DNA from: Pseudomonas sp.
Lineage (GTDB): Bacteria; Pseudomonadota; Gammaproteobacteria; Pseudomonadales; Pseudomonadaceae
Length of the DNA stretch: 64,000 nt
Direction: 5' to 3'
NCBI RefSeq assembly: GCF_002796985.1
Contig: NZ_PEKX01000007.1
Coordinates: forward strand, 610,284 to 674,283
Below are positions 1-8,567 of this stretch, one piece after another. How positions within the stretch are numbered: position 1 is the first letter of the stretch; every line of letters begins with the position of its first letter. The notes beneath the pieces were generated by a model that saw nothing but the letters and a program-made list of their open reading frames with translations, was not told the DNA's origin and ran no database searches. The position numbers were made by a program, and so were the translations under genes.

Positions 1-5
1 TGTTT

Positions 6-698
6 ATGTCCGATAAGAAAACCGTGAACGACAAGAAGGCCGTGATCCTGCTCTCCGGCGGCCTGGACTCTGCGACTGTGGTCGCCATGGCCAAGGCCAA
101 GGGCTACGACTGCTACACCATGAGCTTCGACTACGGCCAGCGTCATCGTGCCGAACTGCAGGCCGCCGAGCGCGTGGCACGTCAGCAGGGCGTGAGCGAG
201 CACAAGGTGATCGGGCTGAACCTGAATGGCATCGGCGGCTCGGCCCTGACTGACAGCAGCATCGATGTGCCGGAAGCGCCCAGTGAAGGTATCCCGGTGA
301 CCTACGTGCCGGCACGCAATACCGTGTTCCTCTCGCTCGCCCTGGGCTGGGCGGAGGTGTTGGGCGCGCGAGACATCTTCATCGGTGTGAATGCCGTGGA
401 TTATTCCGGCTACCCGGATTGCCGCCCTGAGTTCGTCGAGGCCTTCGAGCGCATGGCCAACCTGGCGACCAAGGCGGGTGTGGAGGGCGACAGTTTCCGT
501 ATTCAGGCGCCGCTGCAGTTCCTCTCCAAGGCTCAGATCATCGAGGCGGGCATTGCCCAGGGTGTGGATTACAGCCTGACGGTGTCTTGCTACCAAGCCG
601 ATGATGAGGGGCGTGCGTGTGGTAAATGCGATAGCTGCCGACTGCGTTCCGAGGGCTTTTCCGCCGCTGGAATTTCCGACCCAACGCGGTATTTTTGA
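6..698 (+). CDS. queC: 7-cyano-7-deazaguanine synthase QueC
   Basis: Converts 7-carboxy-7-deazaguanine to preQ0 with ATP and ammonia, a cytoplasmic step of queuosine synthesis. The 230-residue protein is full length for the family. It has the PP-loop SGGLDS near residues 17-22 and, at the C-terminus, the zinc-binding cysteines of CYQADDEGRACGKCDSC. The start ATG is six bases into the window, so its ribosome-binding site and any upstream partner (queE in P. aeruginosa) lie outside. The stop is followed by the promoter of tRNA-Lys. Identification is secure. Confidence 0.96.
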   Translation: MSDKKTVNDKKAVILLSGGLDSATVVAMAKAKGYDCYTMSFDYGQRHRAELQAAERVARQQGVSEHKVIGLNLNGIGGSALTDSSIDVPEAPSEGIPVTYVPARNTVFLSLALGWAEVLGARDIFIGVNAVDYSGYPDCRPEFVEAFERMANLATKAGVEGDSFRIQAPLQFLSKAQIIEAGIAQGVDYSLTVSCYQADDEGRACGKCDSCRLRSEGFSAAGISDPTRYF

Positions 699-717
699 AA
701 AAAGTTTTCGAAGGGTG

Positions 718-745
718 TTGTTTTTGCGTTAGAAATCAGTATTAT
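718..745 (+). promoter_or_regulatory. Candidate sigma-70 promoter for tRNA-Lys
   Basis: TTGTTT at 718-723 and TATTAT at 740-745, spaced 16 bases, end 12 bases before the mature tRNA 5' end. TTATAC one register on could serve as the -10 instead. The element lies in the 59-base AT-rich gap after queC. Confidence 0.45.
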
Positions 746-757
746 ACGCCCCACGTT

Positions 758-833
758 GGGTCGTTAGCTCAGTCGGTAGAGCAGTTGGCTTTTAACCAAT
801 TGGTCGTAGGTTCGAATCCCACACGACCCACCA
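758..833 (+). tRNA. tRNA-Lys (anticodon TTT)
   Basis: A full cloverleaf: acceptor GGGTCGT pairs with ACGACCC, the D-loop region is TAGCTCAGTCGGTAGAGCA, the anticodon loop is CTTTTAA, the T-arm carries GGTTCGAATCC, and CCA is encoded. It is nearly identical to E. coli tRNA-Lys(UUU). In P. aeruginosa the tRNA-Lys gene next to queC is an integration site for PAPI-1-type elements; here nothing is integrated behind it. Confidence 0.97.
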
Positions 834-844
834 ACATGTAAGAC

Positions 845-878
845 AAAAGCCCCGTGATCGAAAGGTCACGGGGCTTTT
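845..878 (+). terminator. Rho-independent terminator after tRNA-Lys
   Basis: AAAAGCCCCGTGA, short loop, TCACGGGGCTTTT: a strong GC stem flanked by A and T runs, so it could act in both directions. It starts 12 bases after the tRNA CCA. Confidence 0.85.
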
Positions 879-992
879 GCCATGTGCCGGAAAAAGTCCG
901 CCGTATGGGCATCCATGGCGCATCGCGTCGTAGGACGGTGGTGATAAAATCGCCGGCATAATCAGACCGTGCCTGATGAGGGTTTCCATACG

Positions 993-2051
993 ATGTCCCA
1001 GATTTCCGAACGCCTGCTGGTCCAGGCCCATCTGGCGGCGAAGCAGCCGCGGGTGCTGAGTGCGCAGGAAGAGGCCGACTACCGTGCGGCCATCGCCGCC
1101 GAGCTTAAGGCGCAGAACGCCGTGCTCGTCGCGCACTACTACTGCGACCCGGTGATCCAGGCGCTGGCCGAAGAGACCGGCGGCTGCGTATCCGATTCGC
1201 TGGAAATGGCTCGCTTCGGCAACCAGCATTCGGCGCAGACCGTAGTGGTCGCCGGTGTTCGCTTCATGGGCGAGACCGCGAAAATCCTCAACCCGGAAAA
1301 GCGCGTGCTGATGCCGACCCTGGAGGCAACCTGCTCGCTGGACCTGGGTTGCCCGGTGGAAGAATTCTCCGCTTTCTGTGACAAGCATCCCGAGCGCACC
1401 GTGGTGGTTTACGCGAACACCTCGGCCGCCGTTAAGGCACGCGCCGACTGGGTGGTGACCTCCAGCTGTGCGGTGGAAATCGTCGAGCACTTGATGGACA
1501 ACGGCGAGCCGATTCTCTGGGCGCCGGACCAGCACCTGGGACGTTACATCCAGCGCGAGACTGGCGCTGACATGTTGCTCTGGGACGGTGCCTGTATCGT
1601 CCACGAGGAGTTCAAGGCCAAGCAGCTGGAAGACCTCAAGGCGATCTATCCGGACGCCGCGATCCTGGTGCACCCGGAGTCGCCGGAGGCGGTGGTGGAC
1701 CTGGCCGATGCCGTGGGCTCCACCAGTCAGTTGATCAAGGCCGCGCAGACGCTGCCGAACAAGCGCTTCATCGTCGCTACCGACCGCGGCATCTTCTACA
1801 AGATGCAGCAGTTGTGTCCGGACAAGGAGTTCATCGAAGCGCCCACCGCCGGCAACGGCGCTGCGTGCCGCAGCTGTGCGCACTGCCCGTGGATGGCCAT
1901 GAACACCCTGGAGCGCACCCTGGCGTGCCTGAAGGAAGGCTCGGGCGAAATCTTCGTCGACCCGGCGCTGATTCCCAAGGCGATCAAGCCGCTCAAGCGC
2001 ATGCTCGACTTCACCCAGGCGGCGAAGCTGAAGCTGGCGGGCAATGCCTGA
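993..2051 (+). CDS. nadA: Quinolinate synthase NadA
   Basis: Condenses iminoaspartate with dihydroxyacetone phosphate to give quinolinate, the second step of de novo NAD synthesis, using a 4Fe-4S cluster. The three cluster cysteines expected for the family appear in EATCSLDLGC, DGACIVHEE and CAHCPWM. I chose ATG at 993 (MSQISERLL, 352 residues) over an in-frame GTG at 969 because it matches the usual family start. It follows a tRNA gene directly, whereas in PAO1 mvfR and the pqs operon lie upstream of nadA. A terminator follows the stop. Confidence 0.96.
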   Translation: MSQISERLLVQAHLAAKQPRVLSAQEEADYRAAIAAELKAQNAVLVAHYYCDPVIQALAEETGGCVSDSLEMARFGNQHSAQTVVVAGVRFMGETAKILNPEKRVLMPTLEATCSLDLGCPVEEFSAFCDKHPERTVVVYANTSAAVKARADWVVTSSCAVEIVEHLMDNGEPILWAPDQHLGRYIQRETGADMLLWDGACIVHEEFKAKQLEDLKAIYPDAAILVHPESPEAVVDLADAVGSTSQLIKAAQTLPNKRFIVATDRGIFYKMQQLCPDKEFIEAPTAGNGAACRSCAHCPWMAMNTLERTLACLKEGSGEIFVDPALIPKAIKPLKRMLDFTQAAKLKLAGNA

Positions 2052-2067
2052 TGCGACCGTACGAATG

Positions 2068-2096
2068 AAAAAGCCCGGCAGATGCCGGGCTTTTTC
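2068..2096. terminator. Bidirectional terminator between nadA and bepA
   Basis: AAAAAGCCCGGCA, GA, TGCCGGGCTTTTTC between the convergent ends of nadA (2051) and bepA (2114). A-run and T-run flanks allow termination from either side. Confidence 0.85.
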
Positions 2097-2113
2097 ATGG
2101 GCGGCTGGAAGGT

Positions 2114-3550
2114 CTAGCGGCCCATCATTTCCTTGAGGATGCGCTCCTGTTCGCGGAACTCCTGCTGGCGGGCATCCAGGCGTGCGGCCAGGGTGAAGTT
2201 GCCGCCAGCGCGACGCTTGGCGAAGTCCAGCTGCTCGATGGCCTGCTTGTAGTCGCCGGTGAGTGCGTAGTACTCCGCGCGGGCCTGGTACACGCCGATG
2301 GCGTTGCCGCTCAGGGTGCAGGCGTCGGCCAGGCGGTTCCATACGTCCGGGTCCAGTGGGCGGCGCTGGGAGAGCTTGAACAGCGTCTTCTCGGCGTCTG
2401 CGGCGCGATTGGTCTTCATCATCAGGTCGGCATTGGCCTGGATCAGGGGGTAGCTGTCCGGGTACTGGCCGAGCATCTTCTGCACCCGCGCCTGGGCGTC
2501 GGGCAGCTTGTTGGCAGTGATGTCCACGTCGGCCATCGCCAGGTTGTAGCTGATGTCGTTGGGAGCTTTGGCCAGCAGTTGCTGGAGATTGCTGCGTGCC
2601 TCGTTGAGCTGGCCGATCTTGGTCTGCGAAAGCGCCAGGCCATAGCGTGCGGCATCGTTTTTCGGGTCTTCGTCGAGCTGCGCGCGGAATTGCTTGCTGG
2701 CCATGCCGGGCGTGTCTTCGAACATCTGCTGGACCCGGGCGCGCATCAGCTCGTAGCGCAGCGAGTCTTCCTTGCCGCCCTTGGGGTACTGCTCAGCGCG
2801 GTTGCGGGTGTCGGCGATACGCGATTCGGTCACCGGGTGAGTCAGCAAAAATTCCGGCGGCTTGCCCTCGTAACGGTACTGGCGGGCCAGGCGCTCGAAC
2901 ATGTTGGGCATGGAGCGCGGGTCATAGCCGGCACGGACCATGGTGGCGACGCCGACGCGGTCGGCTTCCTGCTCGTTCTGCCGGGAGAAGCGCAGCTGGT
3001 TCTGGATGGCCGCGGCCTGGGTGCCGGCGATCGCGGCGATGCCGGCGTCACCGGCGCCTGCCGCGGCGGCGATGATGCCGGCGAGCATGGCGGCCATCAC
3101 CGGGACCTGCATGCGTTGCTGCGCCTCGATGCCGCGGGCGAAGTGGCGTTGGCTCAAATGACCGAGTTCGTGCGCCAGCACCGCGATGTATTCGCCTTCG
3201 GTCTGGGCATAGATGAACAGGCCGCCGTTCACGCCGACCACGCCGCCGGGTGCGGCAAAGGCGTTGATCTGTTTGTCGCGGATCAGGATGAAGGCCAGGC
3301 GGTGGTCCTGCAGTTCGCTGGATTCGGCCAGACGGTAGACGCTGGACTCGACGAAGTCCTTGAGTTGCGGATCGTTGAGCGTGTCGACCTGGTTGCGCAG
3401 CATGCTCAGCCAGGCACGGCCGAGCTGGAATTCCTGCTCCGGGGACACAATGGACGAGCTGGCGTCCCCCAGGGAAGGAAGGTCGTCCGCCAGGGCTGGC
3501 GTGGCAAGGGCGACAGCAAGCGACAGCAGGGCAGGGCGGAGTACTTTCAT
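2114..3550 (-). CDS. bepA: M48 periplasmic metalloprotease/chaperone with TPR domain, BepA family
   Basis: Periplasmic zinc protease that assists or degrades stalled outer-membrane proteins such as LptD in E. coli. A Sec signal peptide (MKVLRPALLSLAVALATPALA) is followed by the M48 domain with zinc motif HELGH near residue 134 and downstream glutamate in QNEQEADRVG, then TPR-like helices from about residue 290 to the end. About 478 residues, normal for the family. An in-frame GTG two codons upstream is possible, but ATG at 3550 begins the canonical signal peptide. Monocistronic and convergent with nadA. Confidence 0.93.
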   Translation of the reverse strand: MKVLRPALLSLAVALATPALADDLPSLGDASSSIVSPEQEFQLGRAWLSMLRNQVDTLNDPQLKDFVESSVYRLAESSELQDHRLAFILIRDKQINAFAAPGGVVGVNGGLFIYAQTEGEYIAVLAHELGHLSQRHFARGIEAQQRMQVPVMAAMLAGIIAAAAGAGDAGIAAIAGTQAAAIQNQLRFSRQNEQEADRVGVATMVRAGYDPRSMPNMFERLARQYRYEGKPPEFLLTHPVTESRIADTRNRAEQYPKGGKEDSLRYELMRARVQQMFEDTPGMASKQFRAQLDEDPKNDAARYGLALSQTKIGQLNEARSNLQQLLAKAPNDISYNLAMADVDITANKLPDAQARVQKMLGQYPDSYPLIQANADLMMKTNRAADAEKTLFKLSQRRPLDPDVWNRLADACTLSGNAIGVYQARAEYYALTGDYKQAIEQLDFAKRRAGGNFTLAARLDARQQEFREQERILKEMMGR

Positions 3551-3777
3551 GTACACGAGGCTCGTTCCGAGAAAGGCTCTACTTTAGCCGCACGTTATCG
3601 CCTATGCCTAGTTTGCAGGGCGGAAGTGCGGCGCAATTCGAAATGGGTATTTTGCGCTTTGCCGCCCTTTTTAACCCTGGCGCTGACGGCTTGATTATTG
3701 AACGCGGTCTCGGACGGACCTGGTTACTTTTCCAACGCTTTCGGTATTCTTGGGCGCCCTGACCGGAGTTCGTTTCG

Positions 3778-4029
3778 ATGTCCGAATCTACGCCGTCCAT
3801 CCCCGCCTGTGACGCGGAGCTGGATGCCAGCGGTCTCAATTGTCCGTTGCCGCTGCTCAAGGCCAAGCTCGAGCTGAACCGTCTTCCAAGCGGAGCGGTG
3901 CTCAAAGTGATCGCCACCGACGCCGGTTCACAGCGCGACTTCCGAGTTTTCGCCGATCTTGCCGGGCACTCGCTGCTCCACGAAGAGGTCGAAGCCGGTG
4001 TCTATCGCTACTGGCTGCGCAAGAAGTAG
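3778..4029 (+). CDS. TusA/YhhP-family sulfur carrier protein
   Basis: An 83-residue sulfurtransferase-fold protein with the family signature CPLPLLKAK; Cys22 is the expected persulfide-carrying residue. The orthologue in P. aeruginosa (PA1006 by synteny) has been linked to molybdenum cofactor homeostasis and nitrate respiration rather than tRNA thiolation, so I do not call it tusA outright. It sits between bepA (divergent) and perM, 54 bases upstream of the latter, and the two are probably co-transcribed. Confidence 0.88.
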   Translation: MSESTPSIPACDAELDASGLNCPLPLLKAKLELNRLPSGAVLKVIATDAGSQRDFRVFADLAGHSLLHEEVEAGVYRYWLRKK

Positions 4030-4083
4030 CCCCTGATCCCGGGTGACCGAGATGTTGCCCCTTTCGTTTCGCAGGTTTTGTTG

Positions 4084-5163
4084 ATGCTCAAGGTTTTACA
4101 GGACTGGATGCAGCGCTATTTCTCCGACGAGGAGGCGATAGTGCTGGCGGTCATTCTTGGTCTGGGCTTTACCGTCATCCTTACTTTCGGCGGGATGCTC
4201 GCGCCGGTGCTGGCAGCGATGGTGATTGCCTTCCTCATTCAGGGAATGGTTGGCGTGCTGGAGCGCCTGCGCGTGCCGCACCTGTTCGCCGTATGGCTGG
4301 TGTATTCGCTGTTCCTCGGCCTGCTTGCGGTGTTCCTGCTGGTGCTGGTGCCACTGCTGTGGAAGCAGTTGTTCACCCTGTTCAACGAGCTGCCCGGCAT
4401 GCTCGGTGAATGGCAGGCGACCCTGCTGATGCTGCCCGAGCGCTACCCGGACATGGTCACAGAGGAGCAGGTGCTGCGTACTGTCGAGGCGGCTCGCAGC
4501 GAGTTGGGCCAGCTCGGCCAGTGGGCGTTGACCTTCTCACTGTCGGGCCTGCCGGTGGTGGTCAACATCATGATCTACCTGGTGCTGGTGCCGATCCTGG
4601 TGTTCTTCTTCCTCAAGGATCGCCGTCGCTTCTATCACTGGTTCCGCCGCTATCTGCCCCGCGAGCGCGGGCTGATGAAGCAGGTGTGGAACGAGATGAA
4701 CCAGCAGATTGCCAATTACATTCGTGGCAAGGTCATCGAGATATTCATCACCGGCGTGACGACCTACATCGCCTTCGCGGTGCTGGGGCTGAACTATGCG
4801 GCGTTGCTCGCGCTGCTGGTCGGTCTGTCGGTGGTGGTGCCCTACATCGGCGCCGTCGTGGTCACCGTGCCGGTGGCGATGATCGCGCTGTTCCAGTGGG
4901 GCTGGAGCGACCAGTTCATCTACCTGATGGCCGCCCACGCGATCATCCAGGCGCTGGATGGCAACGTGCTGGTGCCGCTGCTGTTCTCCGAGGCGGTGAA
5001 CCTGCACCCGGTGGCGATCATCTGTGCGGTACTGCTGTTCGGCGGGCTGTGGGGCTTCTGGGGCGTGTTCTTCGCCATTCCGCTGGCAACCCTGGTGAAG
5101 GCGGTGCTGGATGCCTGGCCACGCCAACCGGCGCCGGAGCCGCAAGTCAGCCCGCTGATGTGA
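4084..5163 (+). CDS. AI-2E family transporter, PerM-like inner-membrane protein
   Basis: A 359-residue polytopic membrane protein of the PF01594 family (E. coli PerM/YhhT/TqsA). The N-terminus (MLKVLQDWMQRYFSDEEA) precedes two hydrophobic helices; a long amphipathic stretch with HWFRRYLPRERG interrupts the helices and the C-terminal half holds several more membrane segments. Two upstream in-frame TTG codons (4078, 4081) are less likely starts than ATG at 4084. Substrate unknown; PerM homologues have also been tied to protease complexes with BepA-type proteins, and bepA lies two genes away. Confidence 0.85.
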   Translation: MLKVLQDWMQRYFSDEEAIVLAVILGLGFTVILTFGGMLAPVLAAMVIAFLIQGMVGVLERLRVPHLFAVWLVYSLFLGLLAVFLLVLVPLLWKQLFTLFNELPGMLGEWQATLLMLPERYPDMVTEEQVLRTVEAARSELGQLGQWALTFSLSGLPVVVNIMIYLVLVPILVFFFLKDRRRFYHWFRRYLPRERGLMKQVWNEMNQQIANYIRGKVIEIFITGVTTYIAFAVLGLNYAALLALLVGLSVVVPYIGAVVVTVPVAMIALFQWGWSDQFIYLMAAHAIIQALDGNVLVPLLFSEAVNLHPVAIICAVLLFGGLWGFWGVFFAIPLATLVKAVLDAWPRQPAPEPQVSPLM

Positions 5164-5210
5164 CGTTGTTCTGGACGGGACACCTTATTCAGGGCGGGAC
5201 AAACGAAAGG

Positions 5211-5236
5211 AAAAAGGCCGCTGATCAGCGGCCTTT
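5211..5236. terminator. Bidirectional terminator between perM and bcp
   Basis: A perfect palindrome AAAGGCCGCTGATCAGCGG (continuing CCTTT) between two convergent genes, with A and T runs at its ends. Confidence 0.85.
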
Positions 5237-5259
5237 CAGGGGAGTAATTCAGCTCTGGC

Positions 5260-5730
5260 TCAGTTGTTCAGTTCCTGAGCCGCGGCGAGCACGGCGTCGA
5301 CGTGGCCGGGCACCTTCACGCCTCGCCATTCCTGGCGCAGCACGCCCTTGGTGTCGATCAGGAAGGTGCTGCGGTCCACACCCAGGTATTCCTTGCCGTA
5401 GAGCTTCTTCAGCTTGATCACGTCGAACAGTTGGCAGACGGCTTCGTCCTTGTCGCTGATCAGCTCGAAGGGGAAGCACTGCTTGGCCTTGAAGTTCTCG
5501 TGGGACTTGATGCCGTCGCGAGATACGCCAAACACCAGGGTGTTGGCTTTGGCGAAGTCCTCGATCCTGTCGCGGAAGCCCTGGCCTTCGGTGGTACAGC
5601 CGGGCGTGCTGTCCTTGGGGTAGAAATACAGGACGACCTGCTTGCCCTTGAGTTCGGACAGGCGAAAGTCGACGCCGCTGGTGGCTGGCGCCTGGAAATC
5701 GGCGACGGGCTTGTTCAGTTCGACGGCCAT
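5260..5730 (-). CDS. bcp: Thiol peroxidase Bcp (PrxQ-type peroxiredoxin)
   Basis: Cytoplasmic thioredoxin-dependent peroxidase reducing hydrogen peroxide and organic hydroperoxides. 156 residues, standard length. The peroxidatic Cys45 lies in DSTPGCTTEG. The resolving cysteine found five residues later in E. coli Bcp (CTTEAC) is glutamine here, so reduction must use another cysteine (candidates in KAKQCFPF and AVCQLF) or proceed as a 1-Cys enzyme. It lies 25 bases after gcvR on the same strand and is likely co-transcribed with it. Confidence 0.93.
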   Translation of the reverse strand: MAVELNKPVADFQAPATSGVDFRLSELKGKQVVLYFYPKDSTPGCTTEGQGFRDRIEDFAKANTLVFGVSRDGIKSHENFKAKQCFPFELISDKDEAVCQLFDVIKLKKLYGKEYLGVDRSTFLIDTKGVLRQEWRGVKVPGHVDAVLAAAQELNN

Positions 5731-5755
5731 GCGGATTTTCTCCTCGAGAGCATCC

Positions 5756-6313
5756 TTACGGATGTTGCGGGCGCCAGGGTTCGATCAGCGCGTCCAGGTT
5801 CAGTGCATCGGCGAAATCGAGGAACTGATCGCGCAGCCAACTGATCTGGGTGCCGGCCGGCAGGGTCACGGTGATAGTAGCGTTGAGCATGCTGGTGTTG
5901 GTGTGCGGCGCCTGGTAGGTGTCGCAGGTGAGGTTCTCCAGCTCGATGTTGTGATCGCTGAAGAACTGGCACAGCTCATTGAGGATGTCCGGTCGATATA
6001 CGGCACTGACGTAGACCACATACGGCAGGGCCTGGGCGCGGGTGACGTGGACATTGCTGCGGGTAACGCTGAGGGTGAAACCGTGGCGTTTGGCCAGCGG
6101 CGACAGACCCCCTTCCAGGCGGGCCAGGGCGTCCCAGCTGCCGGAAACCTGCAGAACCAGCGCACTGAACTCGCCGTGACGAGTCAGGCGACTGCTGACG
6201 ACCGAGCAACGGTTGTCGATGCAGGTGCGGCAAAGCACGCTGGTCAGTTCCATCGGGTTCGGGCCCAGAGCACTGATCAGAAGGAATTGTTCACGAGGGT
6301 GAGAGGCGGACAT
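5756..6313 (-). CDS. gcvR: Glycine cleavage system regulatory protein GcvR (two ACT domains)
   Basis: A 185-residue protein with two tandem ACT domains (about residues 9-85 and 95-175), the architecture of GcvR, which in E. coli binds GcvA and blocks activation of the gcv operon when glycine is scarce. It has no DNA-binding domain. Divergent from dapA across a 171-base intergenic region and upstream of bcp in a probable two-gene operon, the same order as in P. aeruginosa. Confidence 0.87.
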   Translation of the reverse strand: MSASHPREQFLLISALGPNPMELTSVLCRTCIDNRCSVVSSRLTRHGEFSALVLQVSGSWDALARLEGGLSPLAKRHGFTLSVTRSNVHVTRAQALPYVVYVSAVYRPDILNELCQFFSDHNIELENLTCDTYQAPHTNTSMLNATITVTLPAGTQISWLRDQFLDFADALNLDALIEPWRPQHP

Positions 6314-6484
6314 GCAGCTTTCCTGGGAGTGGCGGCCAAGCGGGCCGCATCGACAAAGAAGAAAGGGTAGCGAAAAGCGCCGATGAGGGGAATGACTGGC
6401 CGCTCGCGGGTCGCTGCGTCACCTTGTGCGTGGCCGGTGGCGACAGTACCATTACGGCTTTATTTTTCCGGCAGGAGCGGTTGC

Positions 6485-7363
6485 ATGATTGCGGGCAGTA
6501 TGGTGGCGCTGGTCACCCCCTTCGATGCTCAGGGTCGACTGGATTGGGACAGCCTCGCGAAGCTGGTGGATTTCCACCTGCAGGAAGGCACCAACGCCAT
6601 CGTAGCGGTCGGCACCACTGGTGAATCGGCCACTCTGGACGTCAGCGAACACCTGGACGTGATTCGTCGCGTGGTCGATCAGGTCAACGGCCGCATCCCG
6701 GTCATCGCCGGCACCGGCGCCAACTCCACCCGCGAAGCCGTCGAGCTGACCGAGGCCGCCAAGTCCGGCGGCGCCGATGCCTGCCTGCTGGTGACCCCGT
6801 ACTACAACAAGCCGACCCAGGAAGGCCTGTACCAGCACTTCCGCCACATCGCCGAAGCCGTGGCCATTCCGCAGATCCTCTACAACGTGCCCGGCCGCAC
6901 CGCCTGCGACATGCTGCCCGAGACCGTCGAGCGCCTGTCCAAGGTGCCGAACATCATCGGCATCAAGGAAGCCACTGGCGACCTGCAGCGCGGCAAGGAA
7001 GTACTGGACCGCGTCGGCAAGGACTTCCTCGTCTACTCCGGCGACGACGCCACCGCCGTCGAGCTGATGCTGATGGGTGGCAAGGGCAACATCTCGGTGA
7101 CCGCCAACGTCGCCCCGCGCGCCATGAGCGACCTGTGCGCCGCCGCCATGCGCGGCGAAGCCGCCGCCGCACGCGCCATCAATGATCGCCTGATGCCGCT
7201 GCACAAGGCGCTGTTCATCGAATCCAACCCCATCCCGGTCAAGTTCGCCCTGCACGAAATGGGGCTGATTCCAGAGGGCATCCGCCTGCCCCTGACCTGG
7301 CTCAGCCCGCGCTGCCACGAACCGCTGCGTCAGGCCATGCGCCAGACCGGCGTGCTGGCTTAA
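6485..7363 (+). CDS. dapA: 4-hydroxy-tetrahydrodipicolinate synthase DapA
   Basis: Condenses pyruvate with aspartate semialdehyde, the first committed step of lysine and diaminopimelate synthesis. TIM-barrel enzyme of 292 residues. Visible catalytic features: GTTGES near residue 44, the tyrosine of ILYNVPGRT, and the Schiff-base lysine in IGIKEATGD. ATG at 6485 follows AGGAG at good spacing; an in-frame ATG 102 bases upstream adds unrelated residues and is rejected. First gene of dapA-bamC-MBL hydrolase-purC. Confidence 0.97.
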   Translation: MIAGSMVALVTPFDAQGRLDWDSLAKLVDFHLQEGTNAIVAVGTTGESATLDVSEHLDVIRRVVDQVNGRIPVIAGTGANSTREAVELTEAAKSGGADACLLVTPYYNKPTQEGLYQHFRHIAEAVAIPQILYNVPGRTACDMLPETVERLSKVPNIIGIKEATGDLQRGKEVLDRVGKDFLVYSGDDATAVELMLMGGKGNISVTANVAPRAMSDLCAAAMRGEAAAARAINDRLMPLHKALFIESNPIPVKFALHEMGLIPEGIRLPLTWLSPRCHEPLRQAMRQTGVLA

Positions 7364-7376
7364 GGAGCTCCCTCGC

Positions 7377-8567
7377 ATGAAGCGACTGGCAGGACTGACT
7401 GCGCTCGCCCTGGTTATCGGCAACACCTCCGGCTGCGGCTGGCTGTGGGGCCCGGAAGGCTACTTCCGCGACCGTGGCGCCGATTATTTGAACGCCCGCG
7501 AAACCGCACCGATGAAGGTGCCCGAAGGTCTGCAGAGCAAGCAGCTTGACCCGCTGCTGCCGATTCCGATGAATGTCGCCACCAGCACCGAGAAGGAAGG
7601 CGAATTCGAAGTGCCGCGTCCGCAACCGCTGGCCGGCTCCGGCGAAGTCAGCGACTTCAGCCTGCAGAAAAGCGGCGACTCGCGCTGGCTGGTCGCTCAG
7701 CGTCCGCCGGCCGAAGTCTGGCCGGTCGCCCACCAGTTCTTCCAGGACAACGGCTTCTCCATCGCCAACGAGCGTCCGCAGACTGGCGAATTCAGCACCA
7801 ACTGGCAGCCGCTGTCGCAGCTCTCCGCACCCCTGGCGCGTCGCCTGAGCAGCCGTGTGTCGGGCGTGGAGCCTGACAGCGAAGCGCGTGTTCGCGTGCG
7901 CATCGAACCGGGCGTGCAGACCAACACCAGCGAAGTCTACGTGCTGAGCGAAACTCGCCCGGCCGGCAGCACCGCCAGCGCCGACTGGCCGACCAAACCG
8001 GTCGTACCGAGCCTGGACGCCGCGCTGCTCGACGAAATGATCGCCAGCATGGCCACCAGCGCCGAGAAGGGTGGCTCCGTCTCCCTGCTCGCCGCGCACT
8101 CGGATTACGACACCCCCGGCGCCGTTCAGCTGAACAAGGACGGCAGTGGCAACCCGGTGTTGACTGTCGACTCCGACTTCGACCGTGCCTGGGTCAGCGT
8201 AGGCCGCGCCCTGGACCGTGCCGACATCCGCGTTGACGACCTCAACCGCAGCCTCGGCGTGTACTACGTCAACATTGCCGAAGGCGCGAAGAAAAAGGAC
8301 GAGGACAAGCCCGGCTTCTTCAGCCGGATGTTCGGTGGTGGCGAGAAGACCAAGGAAGAAGAGGATGCCAAGGCTCAGCGCTACCAGGTTCGCCTGACCA
8401 GCGTGAGCAACACCGTCCAGATTACCGTCGACAAAGACATCAACACCTCCGCACCGGCTGACGTGGCGCAGGGCGTGTTGGAAAAACTCCAGGAGAGTAT
8501 GCGCAATGCACTTCGCGGTCCTGGGGAGCGGAAGCCGGGGCAATTCGGCCTTGGTGAGCAGTTCTGA
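7377..8567 (+). CDS. bamC: Outer membrane assembly lipoprotein BamC
   Basis: Accessory lipoprotein of the BAM complex that inserts beta-barrel proteins. A short signal peptide ends at a lipobox-like TSGC (Cys20; the -3 position is atypical). The remainder fits BamC with two helix-grip domains, but at 396 residues it is longer than the E. coli protein (344) and has a Lys/Glu-rich insert (EGAKKKDEDKPG, EKTKEEEDAKA). It begins 13 bases after dapA with a strong AAGGAG site. Its 3' end overlaps the next gene by 62 bases in another frame. Confidence 0.88.
   Translation: MKRLAGLTALALVIGNTSGCGWLWGPEGYFRDRGADYLNARETAPMKVPEGLQSKQLDPLLPIPMNVATSTEKEGEFEVPRPQPLAGSGEVSDFSLQKSGDSRWLVAQRPPAEVWPVAHQFFQDNGFSIANERPQTGEFSTNWQPLSQLSAPLARRLSSRVSGVEPDSEARVRVRIEPGVQTNTSEVYVLSETRPAGSTASADWPTKPVVPSLDAALLDEMIASMATSAEKGGSVSLLAAHSDYDTPGAVQLNKDGSGNPVLTVDSDFDRAWVSVGRALDRADIRVDDLNRSLGVYYVNIAEGAKKKDEDKPGFFSRMFGGGEKTKEEEDAKAQRYQVRLTSVSNTVQITVDKDINTSAPADVAQGVLEKLQESMRNALRGPGERKPGQFGLGEQF

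Noticed and set aside
792..2342. Long minus-strand open frame opposite nadA and the tRNA-Lys terminator
   Set aside because: It runs through a tRNA and a terminator, has Arg/His-rich composition typical of the antisense of a GC-rich gene, and matches no family.
2579..3694. 371-codon open frame opposite bepA
   Set aside because: Antisense shadow; the minus strand encodes a complete M48 protease with signal peptide and HELGH.
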